A stretch of DNA of 64,000 nt from Arthrobacter sp. zg-Y844 (GCF_024385465.1 NZ_JANFLS010000001.1:310001-374000), one strand, 5' to 3'. Shown: positions 35,590-44,009, numbered from the stretch's first letter. Numbers and translations are program-made. The notes: generated by a model from the sequence alone, not told the origin.

Positions 35590-36027
35590 TCAAACAGGTC
35601 GGGCGTCCAGCAGGCGCAGTCCCGCGTCCACCAGTTCGGTCCGGTCCAGGGCCGGGACCTCGGTCAACGGTATCCAGGCGGCCTGGTCCGTGCTGCCGCT
35701 TTGTTCGTGGCGCAGGGAGCCGCCGGTGAGCGTGGCCCGGTAAATGATCCGCAGGGCATGCAGCATGCGGGGCTCCCCGCGCATGCGCTTTTCCGCAGGA
35801 ATGAAAATGCTGTCCACTCCCAGCAGCCCGTCGAGCTGCGCCTCGTAGCCGGTTTCCTCCCGGACCTCCCGTACGGCCGCGGCCGGGGCGTCCTCGCCCA
35901 GTTCCAATCCGCCGCCGGGAAGGGTCCAGCGCTGGTTGCCGTGCTGGTTCCAGTGCGCCAGGAGCAGCTGCCCGTCACGGACGATCACCGCGTAGGCCCC
36001 GACGCGGACATCGAAGTCAGCGGACAT
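35590..36027 (-). CDS. NUDIX hydrolase
   Basis: 145 aa. The Nudix box is complete: GGLELGEDAPAAAVREVREE then TGYE (about 39-62), with the metal-binding Glu residues present. The beta-strand opening VRVGAYAVIVRDGQLLLAHW is typical of MutT/ADP-ribose-type hydrolases. Substrate unknown. The start overlaps the end of the upstream sugar-kinase gene by 11 nt, so they form an operon. Confidence 0.88.
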   Translation of the reverse strand: MSADFDVRVGAYAVIVRDGQLLLAHWNQHGNQRWTLPGGGLELGEDAPAAAVREVREETGYEAQLDGLLGVDSIFIPAEKRMRGEPRMLHALRIIYRATLTGGSLRHEQSGSTDQAAWIPLTEVPALDRTELVDAGLRLLDARPV

Positions 36028-36949
36028 TGCCGGCGCCCAGCAGGTAAGCCACCCCGAAAACGGGATCTACAGCGAGGAAGCGGATGTCCGTCAGCCCCGC
36101 TGCGGACAGGCGGCTGCGCAGCAGGTCCTGCAGCAGCGGCTGGTGCATGCCCAGCCCGCCGCCGATCACTACGGGACCGCCGATGCGCAGCAGGCGGGCC
36201 ACATCGAGGATGAGCCCGGCCAGGTGGTCCGCGGATTGGTTGACGATGTCGATGGCCGGCTGGTTCCCTTCCAGCGCTGCCTGGAAAACCAGTCCCGCCT
36301 TCCCGGCCCAGTAGCGGCGGTCGGTGGCGCCGTGGAACAGGCCGATCAGCGAGTCGGGGTCCTCGACGCCGCAGGCCTTCAGCAGGGCAAGGCTGAGGGA
36401 ATCCGGTGCGAGTTCCAGGTTGCTGCGGCGGAGTGCGTGGCGGGCGGCTTCGCGGCCAACCCAGTAGCCGCTGCCCTCGTCGCCGAGGAGATAGCCCCAG
36501 CCACCCGAACGGGCCTGCCGCCCGGAGCCGTTGATGCCCCAGGCCACGGAGCCGGTGCCGGCAATGACGGCAATGCCCTCCGAGGCTTGCCCTGCCGCAA
36601 GGATCAGCCGGGTGTCATGGATGACTTCCACGACGGCGCCGGGGACGTGCTCGGCGATGAGTGCGCGCAGGGCGGCTTCATCCTGTGCAGTGTCCACTCC
36701 CCCGGACCCGGCAATGACCCGGCCCACGCCGTCGGTCCCCAGCGCAGCGAAAACTTCCGCGAGGCACTCCCGTGCCGTCTGCACCGGGACGTTCTGCACG
36801 TTGGCGCTGCCGGCAACGGTCTCGGCGGTGACGGTGCCGCCGTGCAGCCGGATGCCGTGGGTCTTGGTACCGCCGATATCGAGGCCGATGGTGTCGTGGC
36901 CGACGTCGTGGCCGACGTCGTTGGTGGCCGGAGGAGGGAATGCTTGCAT
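36017..36949 (-). CDS. BadF/BadG/BcrA/BcrD-type ATPase, probable N-acetylglucosamine kinase
   Basis: 310-aa ASKHA-fold kinase. The phosphate-1 loop TIGLDIGGTKT is near 21-31; AVIAGTGSVAWG near 131-142 is phosphate-2, and VVIGGGLG near 271-278 is the adenosine motif. This set is typical of GlcNAc/glucosamine kinases. A 12-bp tandem repeat near the 5' end gives the doubled VGHD-VGHD at residues 13-20. It lies upstream of the NUDIX gene and overlaps it. Confidence 0.8.
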   Translation of the reverse strand: MQAFPPPATNDVGHDVGHDTIGLDIGGTKTHGIRLHGGTVTAETVAGSANVQNVPVQTARECLAEVFAALGTDGVGRVIAGSGGVDTAQDEAALRALIAEHVPGAVVEVIHDTRLILAAGQASEGIAVIAGTGSVAWGINGSGRQARSGGWGYLLGDEGSGYWVGREAARHALRRSNLELAPDSLSLALLKACGVEDPDSLIGLFHGATDRRYWAGKAGLVFQAALEGNQPAIDIVNQSADHLAGLILDVARLLRIGGPVVIGGGLGMHQPLLQDLLRSRLSAAGLTDIRFLAVDPVFGVAYLLGAGNVR

Positions 36950-36985
36950 TCGTCCACCCTACTTTCCCGCGGCCGCCGGACGAAC

Positions 36986-38233
36986 CTAGCCGGCGGCGTT
37001 CCGGCGCCGGTTCCGCCGCAGGCTCAGGACAGCCAGGGTCAGGCAGGCGGCCGTGATCAGTCCCGAGAACCAGGCCACGGAGACGTCCAGCCCCCAGATC
37101 CCGCCTGCCACTCCGAGCCCCAGCACCGGGATGGCGCTGCCGAGGTAGGTGATGACATAGACCGTGCTGATGATCCGCGCGTGTTCAGCAGCCTCTACGG
37201 CTGCGGCCACCTCGTTGAACACCACGCGGAACGCCATGCCCTGCCCGAACCCGGCCATCAGGCAGGCAACCGTAAGGAGCACCAGGCTTCCGGTGGCTCC
37301 GGCCACCGGGATCAACGCGATGCCGGTGCCCATGGCCGCAAGGCCCACGGGTGCCGTGTACCGCCCGCGGATGCCGGTGAGCTGGCTGACTGCAGACGCT
37401 CCGAGAGCAAGTGCGGCCAGCAGCCCGATGGCGGGCCGCCACGTGGTGCCCGCGATGGAGGAAAAGTAAGTGGGTGCCAGGGACAGGCAGAACCCGAAGG
37501 CCGCGAAGCTGAGGAACCCGGTGGTGGAGGCAATCCAGAACTGGGTACGCGCGCGGTGGGAGACGGCGGGCTTGCGGGGGCGCAGCATGGCCAGCGGCCG
37601 GCCCTCGGCCAGGGAAATGGCCGGGCGGGCCTTCAGCATGCAGAGCGGAATCAGAAGCGCCGCCAGGACCGCCGAGTGGATCAGGAAGGGCGTCATGGTG
37701 GGTGCGGGCAGCAGGGACAGGAGCCCGCCGATGACCGGCCCGGCCGCCACGCCGCCCGCCGAAACCAGCAGGGTAAAGCGGGTGGCCCATTCCGGTCGAT
37801 GCGGCAGCAGTTCCCGCAGCGCAGCCGAGCTGGCTCCGGTGGCCAGGGCAACCGAGGCGCCTTGGAGGGCCCGTCCGAGCATCAGGGTGCCGACTCCGGT
37901 GGCGGTGCCGAAAATCAATCCGCCGGCCAGGGAAACGACGCCGGCCAGCACCAGTGCGGCGCGGCGGCCGATGTAGTCGGACCAGTGGCCCACCAGCAGC
38001 AGGCCTGCAACCAGGACCAGCACGTAGGAGGTGAACGCCAGCGTTACGCCGAAGTAGGACAGGCCGAGGGACTGGCCCAGCAGCGGATACAGCGGGGTCG
38101 CGAGGTTGGCGCCGATCAGCAGCGTGCTCATTACGGCCAGCGTCAGGAGCAGCCGGGGCCGGATGGCCGCGTCCCACTCCTTCCGCCTGGTGCGGGCGGC
38201 GGGCTGCATGCGCAGCTCACTGAGCACTGTCAA
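36986..38233 (-). CDS. MFS transporter
   Basis: 415 aa with 12 hydrophobic segments. The MFS motif A loop GHWSDYIGRRAALV near 82-95 identifies a drug/proton antiporter-like exporter. The start is TTG at 38233 or GTG two codons later; GGAAG lies upstream but inside one arm of a 15-bp inverted repeat. It is divergent from an Lrp gene, its likely regulator. Confidence 0.86.
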   Translation of the reverse strand: MTVLSELRMQPAARTRRKEWDAAIRPRLLLTLAVMSTLLIGANLATPLYPLLGQSLGLSYFGVTLAFTSYVLVLVAGLLLVGHWSDYIGRRAALVLAGVVSLAGGLIFGTATGVGTLMLGRALQGASVALATGASSAALRELLPHRPEWATRFTLLVSAGGVAAGPVIGGLLSLLPAPTMTPFLIHSAVLAALLIPLCMLKARPAISLAEGRPLAMLRPRKPAVSHRARTQFWIASTTGFLSFAAFGFCLSLAPTYFSSIAGTTWRPAIGLLAALALGASAVSQLTGIRGRYTAPVGLAAMGTGIALIPVAGATGSLVLLTVACLMAGFGQGMAFRVVFNEVAAAVEAAEHARIISTVYVITYLGSAIPVLGLGVAGGIWGLDVSVAWFSGLITAACLTLAVLSLRRNRRRNAAG

Positions 38234-38235
38234 GG

Positions 38236-38283
38236 GGCACTTCCATCCTATTTGTAGCTAATGCCTCTATAGGATGAAGTGCC
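38236..38283. promoter_or_regulatory. inverted repeat over the MFS ribosome-binding site
   Basis: GGCACTTC(C)ATCCTAT (38236-38251) and ATAGGATGAAGTGCC (38269-38283) pair over 15 bp with one bulged base and a 17-nt loop. In MFS mRNA the hairpin would hide GGAUGGAAG. As DNA it could be a regulator site. Confidence 0.6.
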
Positions 38284-38366
38284 ACGGAGCACGGCAGACA
38301 CATTAGAGTGTTCTTTTGATCGAATCGCTCAATATCGTTGCGGGCAAATGACAGGAGATGCGCTAG

Positions 38367-38843
38367 ATGGCCAATCTGGACCCGTTGGACCGCCGGCTGC
38401 TGCTGGAACTGGTGCGCGATCCCCGGGCGCAGATCAGCGAACTGAGCGAGCGGCTCGGTGTTGCCCGCAACACCGCCCAGGCCCACGTCCGGCACCTGCT
38501 GCGGGCCGGGGTCATCCGCAGGTCGGGGCGTGACGTCGATCTGACCCAGCTGGGTTATGACGTTCAGGCATTCGTCACCATCGAGGTGAACCACCGCGAA
38601 CTCGACGGCGTCATCTCCGGGCTGCGCACCCTCCCCCAGGTGCTGGAAGTGCACGAGATCTCCGGCCGCGGCGACGTGTGGTGCCGCCTGACCGCCACGG
38701 ATACCCAGCAGCTGCAGCAGGCCCTGCGCTCCGTCCTGCGGATCAAGGGCGTGATCCGTACGGAAACGGTCCTGGCCCTGCATGAGCACATCCCCTACCG
38801 CACCGAACCGCTGCTGGAAAAACTGGTTCCGCCGGCTCCCTGA
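38367..38843 (+). CDS. Lrp/AsnC-family transcriptional regulator
   Basis: 158 aa. The N-terminal helix-turn-helix (DRRLLLELVRDPRAQISELSE, then RLGVARNTAQAHVRHLLRAGVI) is followed by the RAM/AsnC ligand domain (ISGRGDVWCRLTATD). The start has AGGAG 10 nt upstream. TTGATCGAATCGCTCAATAT just upstream may be autoregulatory. It is divergent from the MFS gene, hence the obvious target. Confidence 0.92.
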   Translation: MANLDPLDRRLLLELVRDPRAQISELSERLGVARNTAQAHVRHLLRAGVIRRSGRDVDLTQLGYDVQAFVTIEVNHRELDGVISGLRTLPQVLEVHEISGRGDVWCRLTATDTQQLQQALRSVLRIKGVIRTETVLALHEHIPYRTEPLLEKLVPPAP

Positions 38844-38862
38844 CTCCGCCCGGCTGCTGCTC

Positions 38863-40113
38863 CTATCGATCAGCGGCGCGAAGCAGTCGCTGCGCGGCTG
38901 CGAGCCGGATCCCGGCATTCTGCGTCCGGCTCCTGCCGTTGGCGGCGGGGGCACCGGACACGAGGGTCAGTACGACGCCGGCCGCCCTCGCGTTCAGCGC
39001 GGACGGGTCCGCGGTGTCCTCGAAGACCCGGCGGAAATCGGCCAGTGCCTGCCCCAGCTGCGGCCGGGATGGATTCGCTGCCGCAAGGACGGCCAGGTGC
39101 CCCAGCAGGCAGGCCAGGTCGTCGACCCGGCGGCCGGGGCCCAGACCGTCAATGTCGAGCAGCCCGGTGACCCTGCCTCCGCTGAGCAGCAGGTTTCCTT
39201 CATGGAAGTCGCCGTGGACCGGCACCAGGGGGCCGGCCGGGGCCGATTCCACCACCTCCCGGATACCACCCGCGAGTTCGAAGATACTGTCCCGTTCCCT
39301 GGGCAGGGCGGCCGCGGCAGCTGCGGCATAGTCTTCGGCCCGCTCGGCCCAGGACCGGCGCAGCGGCAGGTCCAGCGCACCGGACGGCAATGCCTCCAGC
39401 AGATCCAGCAGGACTTCGGGCCTTAACGGGGCTGCGTCGTCCTCAACCAGCAGCCGGAAGAGGGAGGTACCGGGCAGTGCGCTGAGGATGACCGCCTCAG
39501 GGACGGCTGCGGAAGCGCCGGGCAGGAGACGCGGGGCAGGCACGCCGCTGTCCTCGAGGAGCCGGTGGCGCCGGCGCAGGGCAGGCAGCTGCTCCCGCGG
39601 GAGGAGCTTCAGATAGGCCGCATCGTCCAGGTGCCGCGCCCGGATTACTGCCCGGCGCAGCGGCCGGTAGGCAACGAGCGATAAGCTCGCCGGTCCGCCT
39701 GCGCCAAACACGTCCCTCGCCACGGCGTCGGCGTCGGTGGCCCAGGGCAGGGACCGGAGAACGGGGTCATGGGGGTGGAACCACAGGCGCAGGTCCAGCC
39801 CGGCAATCCGTGCCGGGGCAACGTCGGGACCGGCGGATGCGGCATCCGCGGCAACGTCGCCTGTCGTGGCACCGAGGTGAAGGGTCAGGGCGGCATCGGC
39901 TGCGGATCCAGGCCCGGTCCGGCGGCACTGGACCCGGTAAAGGGCCGAAACAGCGCCTCCCGGCCGGTGGTGGCTTCTCAGGTGTTCCCAGCGCTGAAGC
40001 CTCAGCCCGCGGGACCGAAGCAGGTCCTGCAGGGGTCCCCGCATCGCGGGGCCGGCCAGGACGGCGACAGCCTCCGCGGCCCGTCCAAGGCGGGGCCTGG
40101 GCTCGACCGGCAC
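38863..40113 (-). CDS. APH/ChoK-type phosphotransferase
   Basis: 416 aa. The C-terminal kinase-like half has the Brenner motif VHGDFHEGNLLL (about 292-303) and the metal-binding DIDGLGPGRRVDDLA (about 315-329), both intact. The N-terminal half is Arg/Ala-rich. The substrate may be a sugar, aminoglycoside or maltose-type compound. The GTG start is used, 30 nt after the GlpR-like gene, so it may be in the same transcript. Confidence 0.78.
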   Translation of the reverse strand: MPVEPRPRLGRAAEAVAVLAGPAMRGPLQDLLRSRGLRLQRWEHLRSHHRPGGAVSALYRVQCRRTGPGSAADAALTLHLGATTGDVAADAASAGPDVAPARIAGLDLRLWFHPHDPVLRSLPWATDADAVARDVFGAGGPASLSLVAYRPLRRAVIRARHLDDAAYLKLLPREQLPALRRRHRLLEDSGVPAPRLLPGASAAVPEAVILSALPGTSLFRLLVEDDAAPLRPEVLLDLLEALPSGALDLPLRRSWAERAEDYAAAAAAALPRERDSIFELAGGIREVVESAPAGPLVPVHGDFHEGNLLLSGGRVTGLLDIDGLGPGRRVDDLACLLGHLAVLAAANPSRPQLGQALADFRRVFEDTADPSALNARAAGVVLTLVSGAPAANGRSRTQNAGIRLAAAQRLLRAADR

Positions 40114-40143
40114 GGCAGGCGCCGCGGCCTTGCCTCGGTGTGC

Positions 40144-41163
40144 CTAGGCCCGCCGGCGCTGCAGGACGTCATCGAGGTTGATTTTGCCGGTTTCCGGGCG
40201 TGCCTGCTCCGCCTGCACGGAGGCGGGAGCGGTGGCGGGACGCAACGGAGTCTTGGTCAGGGACCGGGGCGTTTCAGGAAGGACGATCGGTTCGGGTGCC
40301 GGACGCTCTGCCTTGGGTGCATCTACATAAATGGGCTTGGGGAGCTCTACGGGCTGCCACGGCGTGGTGCTGGGCCGGGCCGGGGGCTGGACGGCGGCTG
40401 CTGCCACCTTCAGGGCCTCGGTGCGCAGTTCCTCGGCGGTAACGCGGGCAGGGACTCCTGCCGCCGCTGGGCTTTCGCCAGGTACGGCGGCGGACTCGCG
40501 GTCAAAGAGCACGGTTTCGGGCTGCGGTTCAGTCTCCGGCGCCTGGACTGCGGGTGCCGGAACCTCATCGGGTTCGACGGCGGCCCGGTTCTGCGTGCGG
40601 CGGGGCTCCGGACCCATGGCGGCACGGAAAGCGTCTTCCATCCGGCGTCGGCGGTCCCGCAGGGCGATCGTGCGGAGCATCGCAACCACCGCTGCCACAG
40701 CGGCCAGGCCGGCGGCGGGAACGAGCCAGGACACTGAGGTGAAGGCTGCAAGCAGTGTCCCGACCACAACGGCAAGGACGCCAAGGAGGCCGGTGGCCGC
40801 CAGGACTGTCCGGCCGGTGCGGATCCGGAAAGCCGGTGCCTGCTGCGCCGGGCGCAGGGCTGGCTGGTCATGGCTCTGGAACTGTGTTGCCCCGCCCCCG
40901 CTGGGTGTAGTGCTGATGTTGTTCATGATGATCCCCTGGGACCCCTTGTCCGGTGAGGCGGGCGGGCGGATGGTATTAGCTGTCTGTGCTGCCGTTTGTG
41001 TGGCGGGCCGGGCGGTTGCCTCGGCCCCGGAAGCAGCTGGACGGCGGAAGAAATACGGACCTACCCACACCAGCCAGAGTGCAACGGCCAGCGCCAGCAC
41101 CAGTGAGCTGTTCAGTGACCCGAGCAGTGACCAGAGCAGTGAGCTGTTAAGAGGGAAGTCCAC
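40144..41163 (-). CDS. SepX/GlpR-like divisome membrane protein
   Basis: 339 aa. TM1 is near 20-38 (LVLALAVALWLVWVGPYFFR), two further TMs are near 118-162, then follows a long Pro/Ala/Glu-rich disordered tail. The GTG start at 41163 is chosen because it directly precedes TM1. Position beside a RimJ-type acetyltransferase and galU, the same order as Rv0993-Rv0996 in mycobacteria and sepX in Streptomyces, identifies it as the SepX/GlpR family that recruits gephyrin-like Glp to the division site. Confidence 0.72.
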   Translation of the reverse strand: MDFPLNSSLLWSLLGSLNSSLVLALAVALWLVWVGPYFFRRPAASGAEATARPATQTAAQTANTIRPPASPDKGSQGIIMNNISTTPSGGGATQFQSHDQPALRPAQQAPAFRIRTGRTVLAATGLLGVLAVVVGTLLAAFTSVSWLVPAAGLAAVAAVVAMLRTIALRDRRRRMEDAFRAAMGPEPRRTQNRAAVEPDEVPAPAVQAPETEPQPETVLFDRESAAVPGESPAAAGVPARVTAEELRTEALKVAAAAVQPPARPSTTPWQPVELPKPIYVDAPKAERPAPEPIVLPETPRSLTKTPLRPATAPASVQAEQARPETGKINLDDVLQRRRA

Positions 41164-41244
41164 ACTTATGACCGTAGAAGCTCCGGGCGCCCGGTACGCG
41201 CATTACGTTCGGTGTGTCGGCGTGTCTGCTGTGAAAGTTGTTGC

Positions 41245-41859
41245 CTATTGTGCCCGGCGGGACTTCCAGCGGTTCAACAGCCCCTCCGGCACCTCCTCCG
41301 CCGTGAGCGCAAAGCTCCGGTGGTCGGCCCATTTGCCGTCGATATGCAGGTACCGCTCGCGCAGTCCCTCGTCCCGGAATCCGAGTTTTTCCACCACCCG
41401 GAGACTCGGGCCGTTCTCCGGCCGGATGTTGATTTCCATCCGGTGCAGGGCCAGGGCCTGGAAGCAGTGGTCGGTGGCCAGCGCCACCGCAGTGGGCACA
41501 ATTCCGAGCCCTGCCCTCCCCTGGTCCACCCAGTATCCGAGGGTTGCCATGCGCGCGGACCCCCACACGATGGTGGACACGGTCAGCTGCCCCACAATTG
41601 CCGGCTGCCGCGCGGGATCCTGCCGCTCCGTGATGAGGAACGGCAGGGCAGAGTCCTGCCGTGCCTGGCGGTTGAGGCTGCGCACCATGTCACCGTAGGT
41701 CGGCGGTTCGCCGCCCGGGACGGGATTGCTGGCCTCCCACGGGCCTACCCAGCGGGCGTTCCGGGAACGGACCTCTGTCCATTCCCGCCGGTCCCGGTGC
41801 CGGATCGGCCGGAGAATGACATCGTCACTCTCCAGCGTCACCGGCCATGACGCCCGCAT
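41245..41859 (-). CDS. RimJ/RimL-type GNAT N-acetyltransferase
   Basis: 204 aa. ESDDVILRPIRHRDRREW near 10-27 is the RimJ/RimL opening; GYWVDQGRAGLGIVPTAVALA near 112-132 is the acetyl-CoA loop, and EKLGFRDEGLRERYLHI is present. It probably acetylates an N-terminus of a ribosomal or other protein. It follows galU by 6 nt. In mycobacteria moeA1/glp lies between them; here it does not. Confidence 0.85.
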   Translation of the reverse strand: MRASWPVTLESDDVILRPIRHRDRREWTEVRSRNARWVGPWEASNPVPGGEPPTYGDMVRSLNRQARQDSALPFLITERQDPARQPAIVGQLTVSTIVWGSARMATLGYWVDQGRAGLGIVPTAVALATDHCFQALALHRMEINIRPENGPSLRVVEKLGFRDEGLRERYLHIDGKWADHRSFALTAEEVPEGLLNRWKSRRAQ

Positions 41860-41865
41860 GGGGTA

Positions 41866-42771
41866 TTAGTCTTCGAGCGTGTTGGTGAAATCCTTCAGCC
41901 AGTCCCGAAGGGCCGGGCCGAGGTCTTCACGTTCGGAAGCCAGTGACACCACTGCCTTGAGGTAGCTCAGCTTGTCACCGGTGTCATAGCGGCGGCCGCG
42001 GAAGACCACGCCGTAGACTCCGGACCCTTCGCCGTCGGCGGCGGCCAGCGTCTGCAGCGCATCCGTAAGCTGGATTTCCCCGCCGCGGCCGGGGCCGGTT
42101 TCTTCGAGGACTCCGAAGACCGAGGGGTGAAGCACATAACGGCCGATCACGGCCAGGTTGGAGGGAGCGTCGTCGACGTCGGGCTTCTCTACCAGTTTGT
42201 TGACCCGGACATAGTCCTCGCCCTCGACCACGGAGATGTCCGCGCAGCCGTAGGCACTGATCTGTTCCGGATCAACCTCGATCAGGGCAATGACGGATCC
42301 GCCCGTCTTTGCCTGGACCTCGACCATCTTTCCCAGCAGTTCGTCGCGGGCATCGATCAGGTCATCGCCCAGCAGGACGGCAAAGGGCTCGTCGCCGATA
42401 TGCAGCTTGGCCCGCAGCACCGCGTGGCCCAGGCCCTTGGGATCACCCTGGCGGAGGTAGTGGATTTCGCCCAGTTCGGAGGCCGCACGCACCATCGCCA
42501 GCTTTTCGTGGTCGCCCTTGTCTTCCAGCGTCTTCTCGATGAAGGGGACGCGGTCGAAGTGATCCTCGAGGGAGCGCTTGTTCCGCCCCGTGATCATCAG
42601 GATGTCCGGCATGCCCGCGTTAACGGCTTCTTCAACCACGTACTGAATCGCCGGCTTGTCCACCACCGGGAGCATTTCCTTCGGCATCGCCTTGGTGGCA
42701 GGGAGGAAGCGGGTACCCAGACCTGCTGCGGGGATTACGGCTTTGGTTATGGAGGGGCGTGACGTCGTCAT
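41866..42771 (-). CDS. galU: UTP-glucose-1-phosphate uridylyltransferase
   Basis: 301-aa nucleotidyltransferase that makes UDP-glucose for envelope polymers. The signature AAGLGTRFLPATKAMPKEMLP near 16-36 carries the G-x-G-T-R-x-L-P-x-T-K nucleotide loop. VEKPDVDDAPS, and FRGRRYDTGDKLSYL near the C-terminus, match GalU. It is divergent from the formyl-THF cyclo-ligase gene, with nested inverted repeats in the gap. It supplies galE's substrate. Confidence 0.94.
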   Translation of the reverse strand: MTTSRPSITKAVIPAAGLGTRFLPATKAMPKEMLPVVDKPAIQYVVEEAVNAGMPDILMITGRNKRSLEDHFDRVPFIEKTLEDKGDHEKLAMVRAASELGEIHYLRQGDPKGLGHAVLRAKLHIGDEPFAVLLGDDLIDARDELLGKMVEVQAKTGGSVIALIEVDPEQISAYGCADISVVEGEDYVRVNKLVEKPDVDDAPSNLAVIGRYVLHPSVFGVLEETGPGRGGEIQLTDALQTLAAADGEGSGVYGVVFRGRRYDTGDKLSYLKAVVSLASEREDLGPALRDWLKDFTNTLED

Positions 42772-42776
42772 AGTCG

Positions 42777-42822
42777 TAAGCGTACCTAAGAGGTCTTAGA
42801 TTGCACCAAATAAGCACGCTTA
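42777..42822. promoter_or_regulatory. nested inverted repeats between galU and the cyclo-ligase gene
   Basis: The inner pair CTAAGA-GG-TCTTAG is at 42786-42799. The outer pair TAAGCGT (42777-42783) and ACGCTTA (42816-42822) flanks both presumed starts of transcription. Confidence 0.45.
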
Positions 42823-42836
42823 TAGAGAATGGGGGT

Positions 42837-43454
42837 ATGTGTGCGCTTGCGAAGGACCAGGCCCGAAAGGACTTCCTGCGGCTGCGGCGGGAGTTGACCG
42901 CGGAGGACAGGGCCGAAGCGGTTCAGGGACTGGCCCGCATCGGGCTGCGGGGGGTCCGGCAACGGGTACCCAGGGGCGGAACCGTGGCCGGCTACCTCTC
43001 CGTGGGGAACGAGCCGGGCATGGATGCGCTGCTCCCCGGACTGGTGAGGGCCGGGTACCGAGTGGTGGTCCCCGTGTGCGAACCCGAATGGCAGCTGTCA
43101 TGGGCGGATTGGACCCCCGAGACCGAGTTGGTGCCTGGACTGCATGCTTCCCTGCTGGAACCGGCTGGACAACGCTATGCCGCCTCCGACCTGCCGGAGC
43201 TGGGCCTGGTCCTTGTCCCCGCGCTGGCCGCCGATGCCGCGGGCGGACGGATGGGCAAGGGCGGTGGCTACTATGACCGGTTCCTGGCCAAGCTGCGGGC
43301 GGACGGCAATCCTGCCGCTGCCGTGGCAGTGGTTTTCGAGCACGAATACGTTCCTGCCGGCAGCTTCGAAACCACTCCCCTGGACGCTGCCGTGGACGCC
43401 GTGCTCACCCCCGAAGCCTGGCGGCCTGTGCCGTCGGAGCCCATGTATACTTAG
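42837..43454 (+). CDS. 5-formyltetrahydrofolate cyclo-ligase
   Basis: 205 aa. The family motif GGRMGKGGGYYDRFL near 139-153 binds ATP and folate; KDQARKDFLRLRREL opens the helix. It converts 5-formyl-THF to methenyl-THF. The ATG at 42837 follows GAGAAT by 6 nt; an in-frame ATG 12 codons up is less likely because it lies over the promoter. The stop codon is embedded in a CIRCE element for the next gene. Confidence 0.88.
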   Translation: MCALAKDQARKDFLRLRRELTAEDRAEAVQGLARIGLRGVRQRVPRGGTVAGYLSVGNEPGMDALLPGLVRAGYRVVVPVCEPEWQLSWADWTPETELVPGLHASLLEPAGQRYAASDLPELGLVLVPALAADAAGGRMGKGGGYYDRFLAKLRADGNPAAAVAVVFEHEYVPAGSFETTPLDAAVDAVLTPEAWRPVPSEPMYT

Positions 43455-43477
43455 CACTCAAGGCTTGAGAGTGCCAG
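43451..43477 (+). promoter_or_regulatory. CIRCE (HrcA operator) upstream of the fmdB/ruc-type gene
   Basis: TTAGCACTC-N9-GAGTGCCAG has the canonical 9-9-9 spacing. Both arms are identical to the upstream CIRCE of groES at 59520-59546. It overlaps the stop codon of the cyclo-ligase gene and ends about 30 nt before the GTG of the next gene. Confidence 0.82.
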
Positions 43478-43508
43478 CTTTGAGAGTGCCCCAAGGAGGA
43501 TTACCAGA

Positions 43509-43808
43509 GTGCCCACGTATGCCTACGCCTGCAAGGATTGCTCCCATTCGTTCGATATCCAGCAGTCCTTCAGTGAAGACTCCCTGACGGTCTGCCCCGA
43601 GTGCGGCGGCCGCCTGCGCAAGAAGTTCAACAGCGTCGGAGTTGTCTTCAAGGGCTCCGGTTTCTACCGCACCGATTCACGCGAAGCTGCCTCCACTGTT
43701 CCTGCAGCCCCCTCCAAGACCGAGAGCTCCTCGGCACCGGCCACAACTTCCGGCAGCGGGACGTCCACGCCTGCAGCCGCCGCAGGCTCCGGCAGCGCCC
43801 AGCCGTAA
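43509..43808 (+). CDS. FmdB-family zinc-ribbon protein, likely Ruc-type redox-regulated chaperone
   Basis: 99 aa. The N-terminal zinc ribbon has four Cys, CKDC (8, 11) and CPEC (29, 32), followed by KKFNSVGVVFKGSGFYRTD; residues 58-99 are a Ser/Ala/Thr/Gly-rich disordered tail. This two-part layout, the position after the formyl-THF cyclo-ligase and a CIRCE box match mycobacterial Rv0991c (Ruc), a heat-shock-induced chaperone activated by oxidation of its zinc cysteines. The GTG start has AAGGAGGA 8-9 nt upstream. The ribbon is certain; the chaperone role is inferred. Confidence 0.85.
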   Translation: MPTYAYACKDCSHSFDIQQSFSEDSLTVCPECGGRLRKKFNSVGVVFKGSGFYRTDSREAASTVPAAPSKTESSSAPATTSGSGTSTPAAAAGSGSAQP

Positions 43809-44009
43809 GCCCTGCCGCCGGGCCTGCTTCCCCGGCAGCACAGCCTCCAGGCACTGCGGTCCCGCACCGGCCCGTACGGTTCGCCTGCCCGTGTATCCAC
43901 TGTGCACTGCGCCTCCACACCGGCCTTTCCGGCCGGGCCGTTCCCGTGTGCGTTGAGCCTTGCGCAGGGCCGCCCCTGTTACGCGGCGTAAAGCCGCTAG
44001 CGTCGTGCC

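Noticed and set aside
36895-36920. A 12-bp tandem repeat near the 5' end of the GlcNAc-kinase-like gene
   Set aside because: It has only two copies and keeps the frame, so it adds four residues and no phase-variation mechanism is evident.
41085-41150. Repeats of AGCAGTGACC/AGCAGTGAGC near the GlpR-like start
   Set aside because: They are short, imperfect and encode the Leu/Ser-rich N-terminus, so they are a composition effect.
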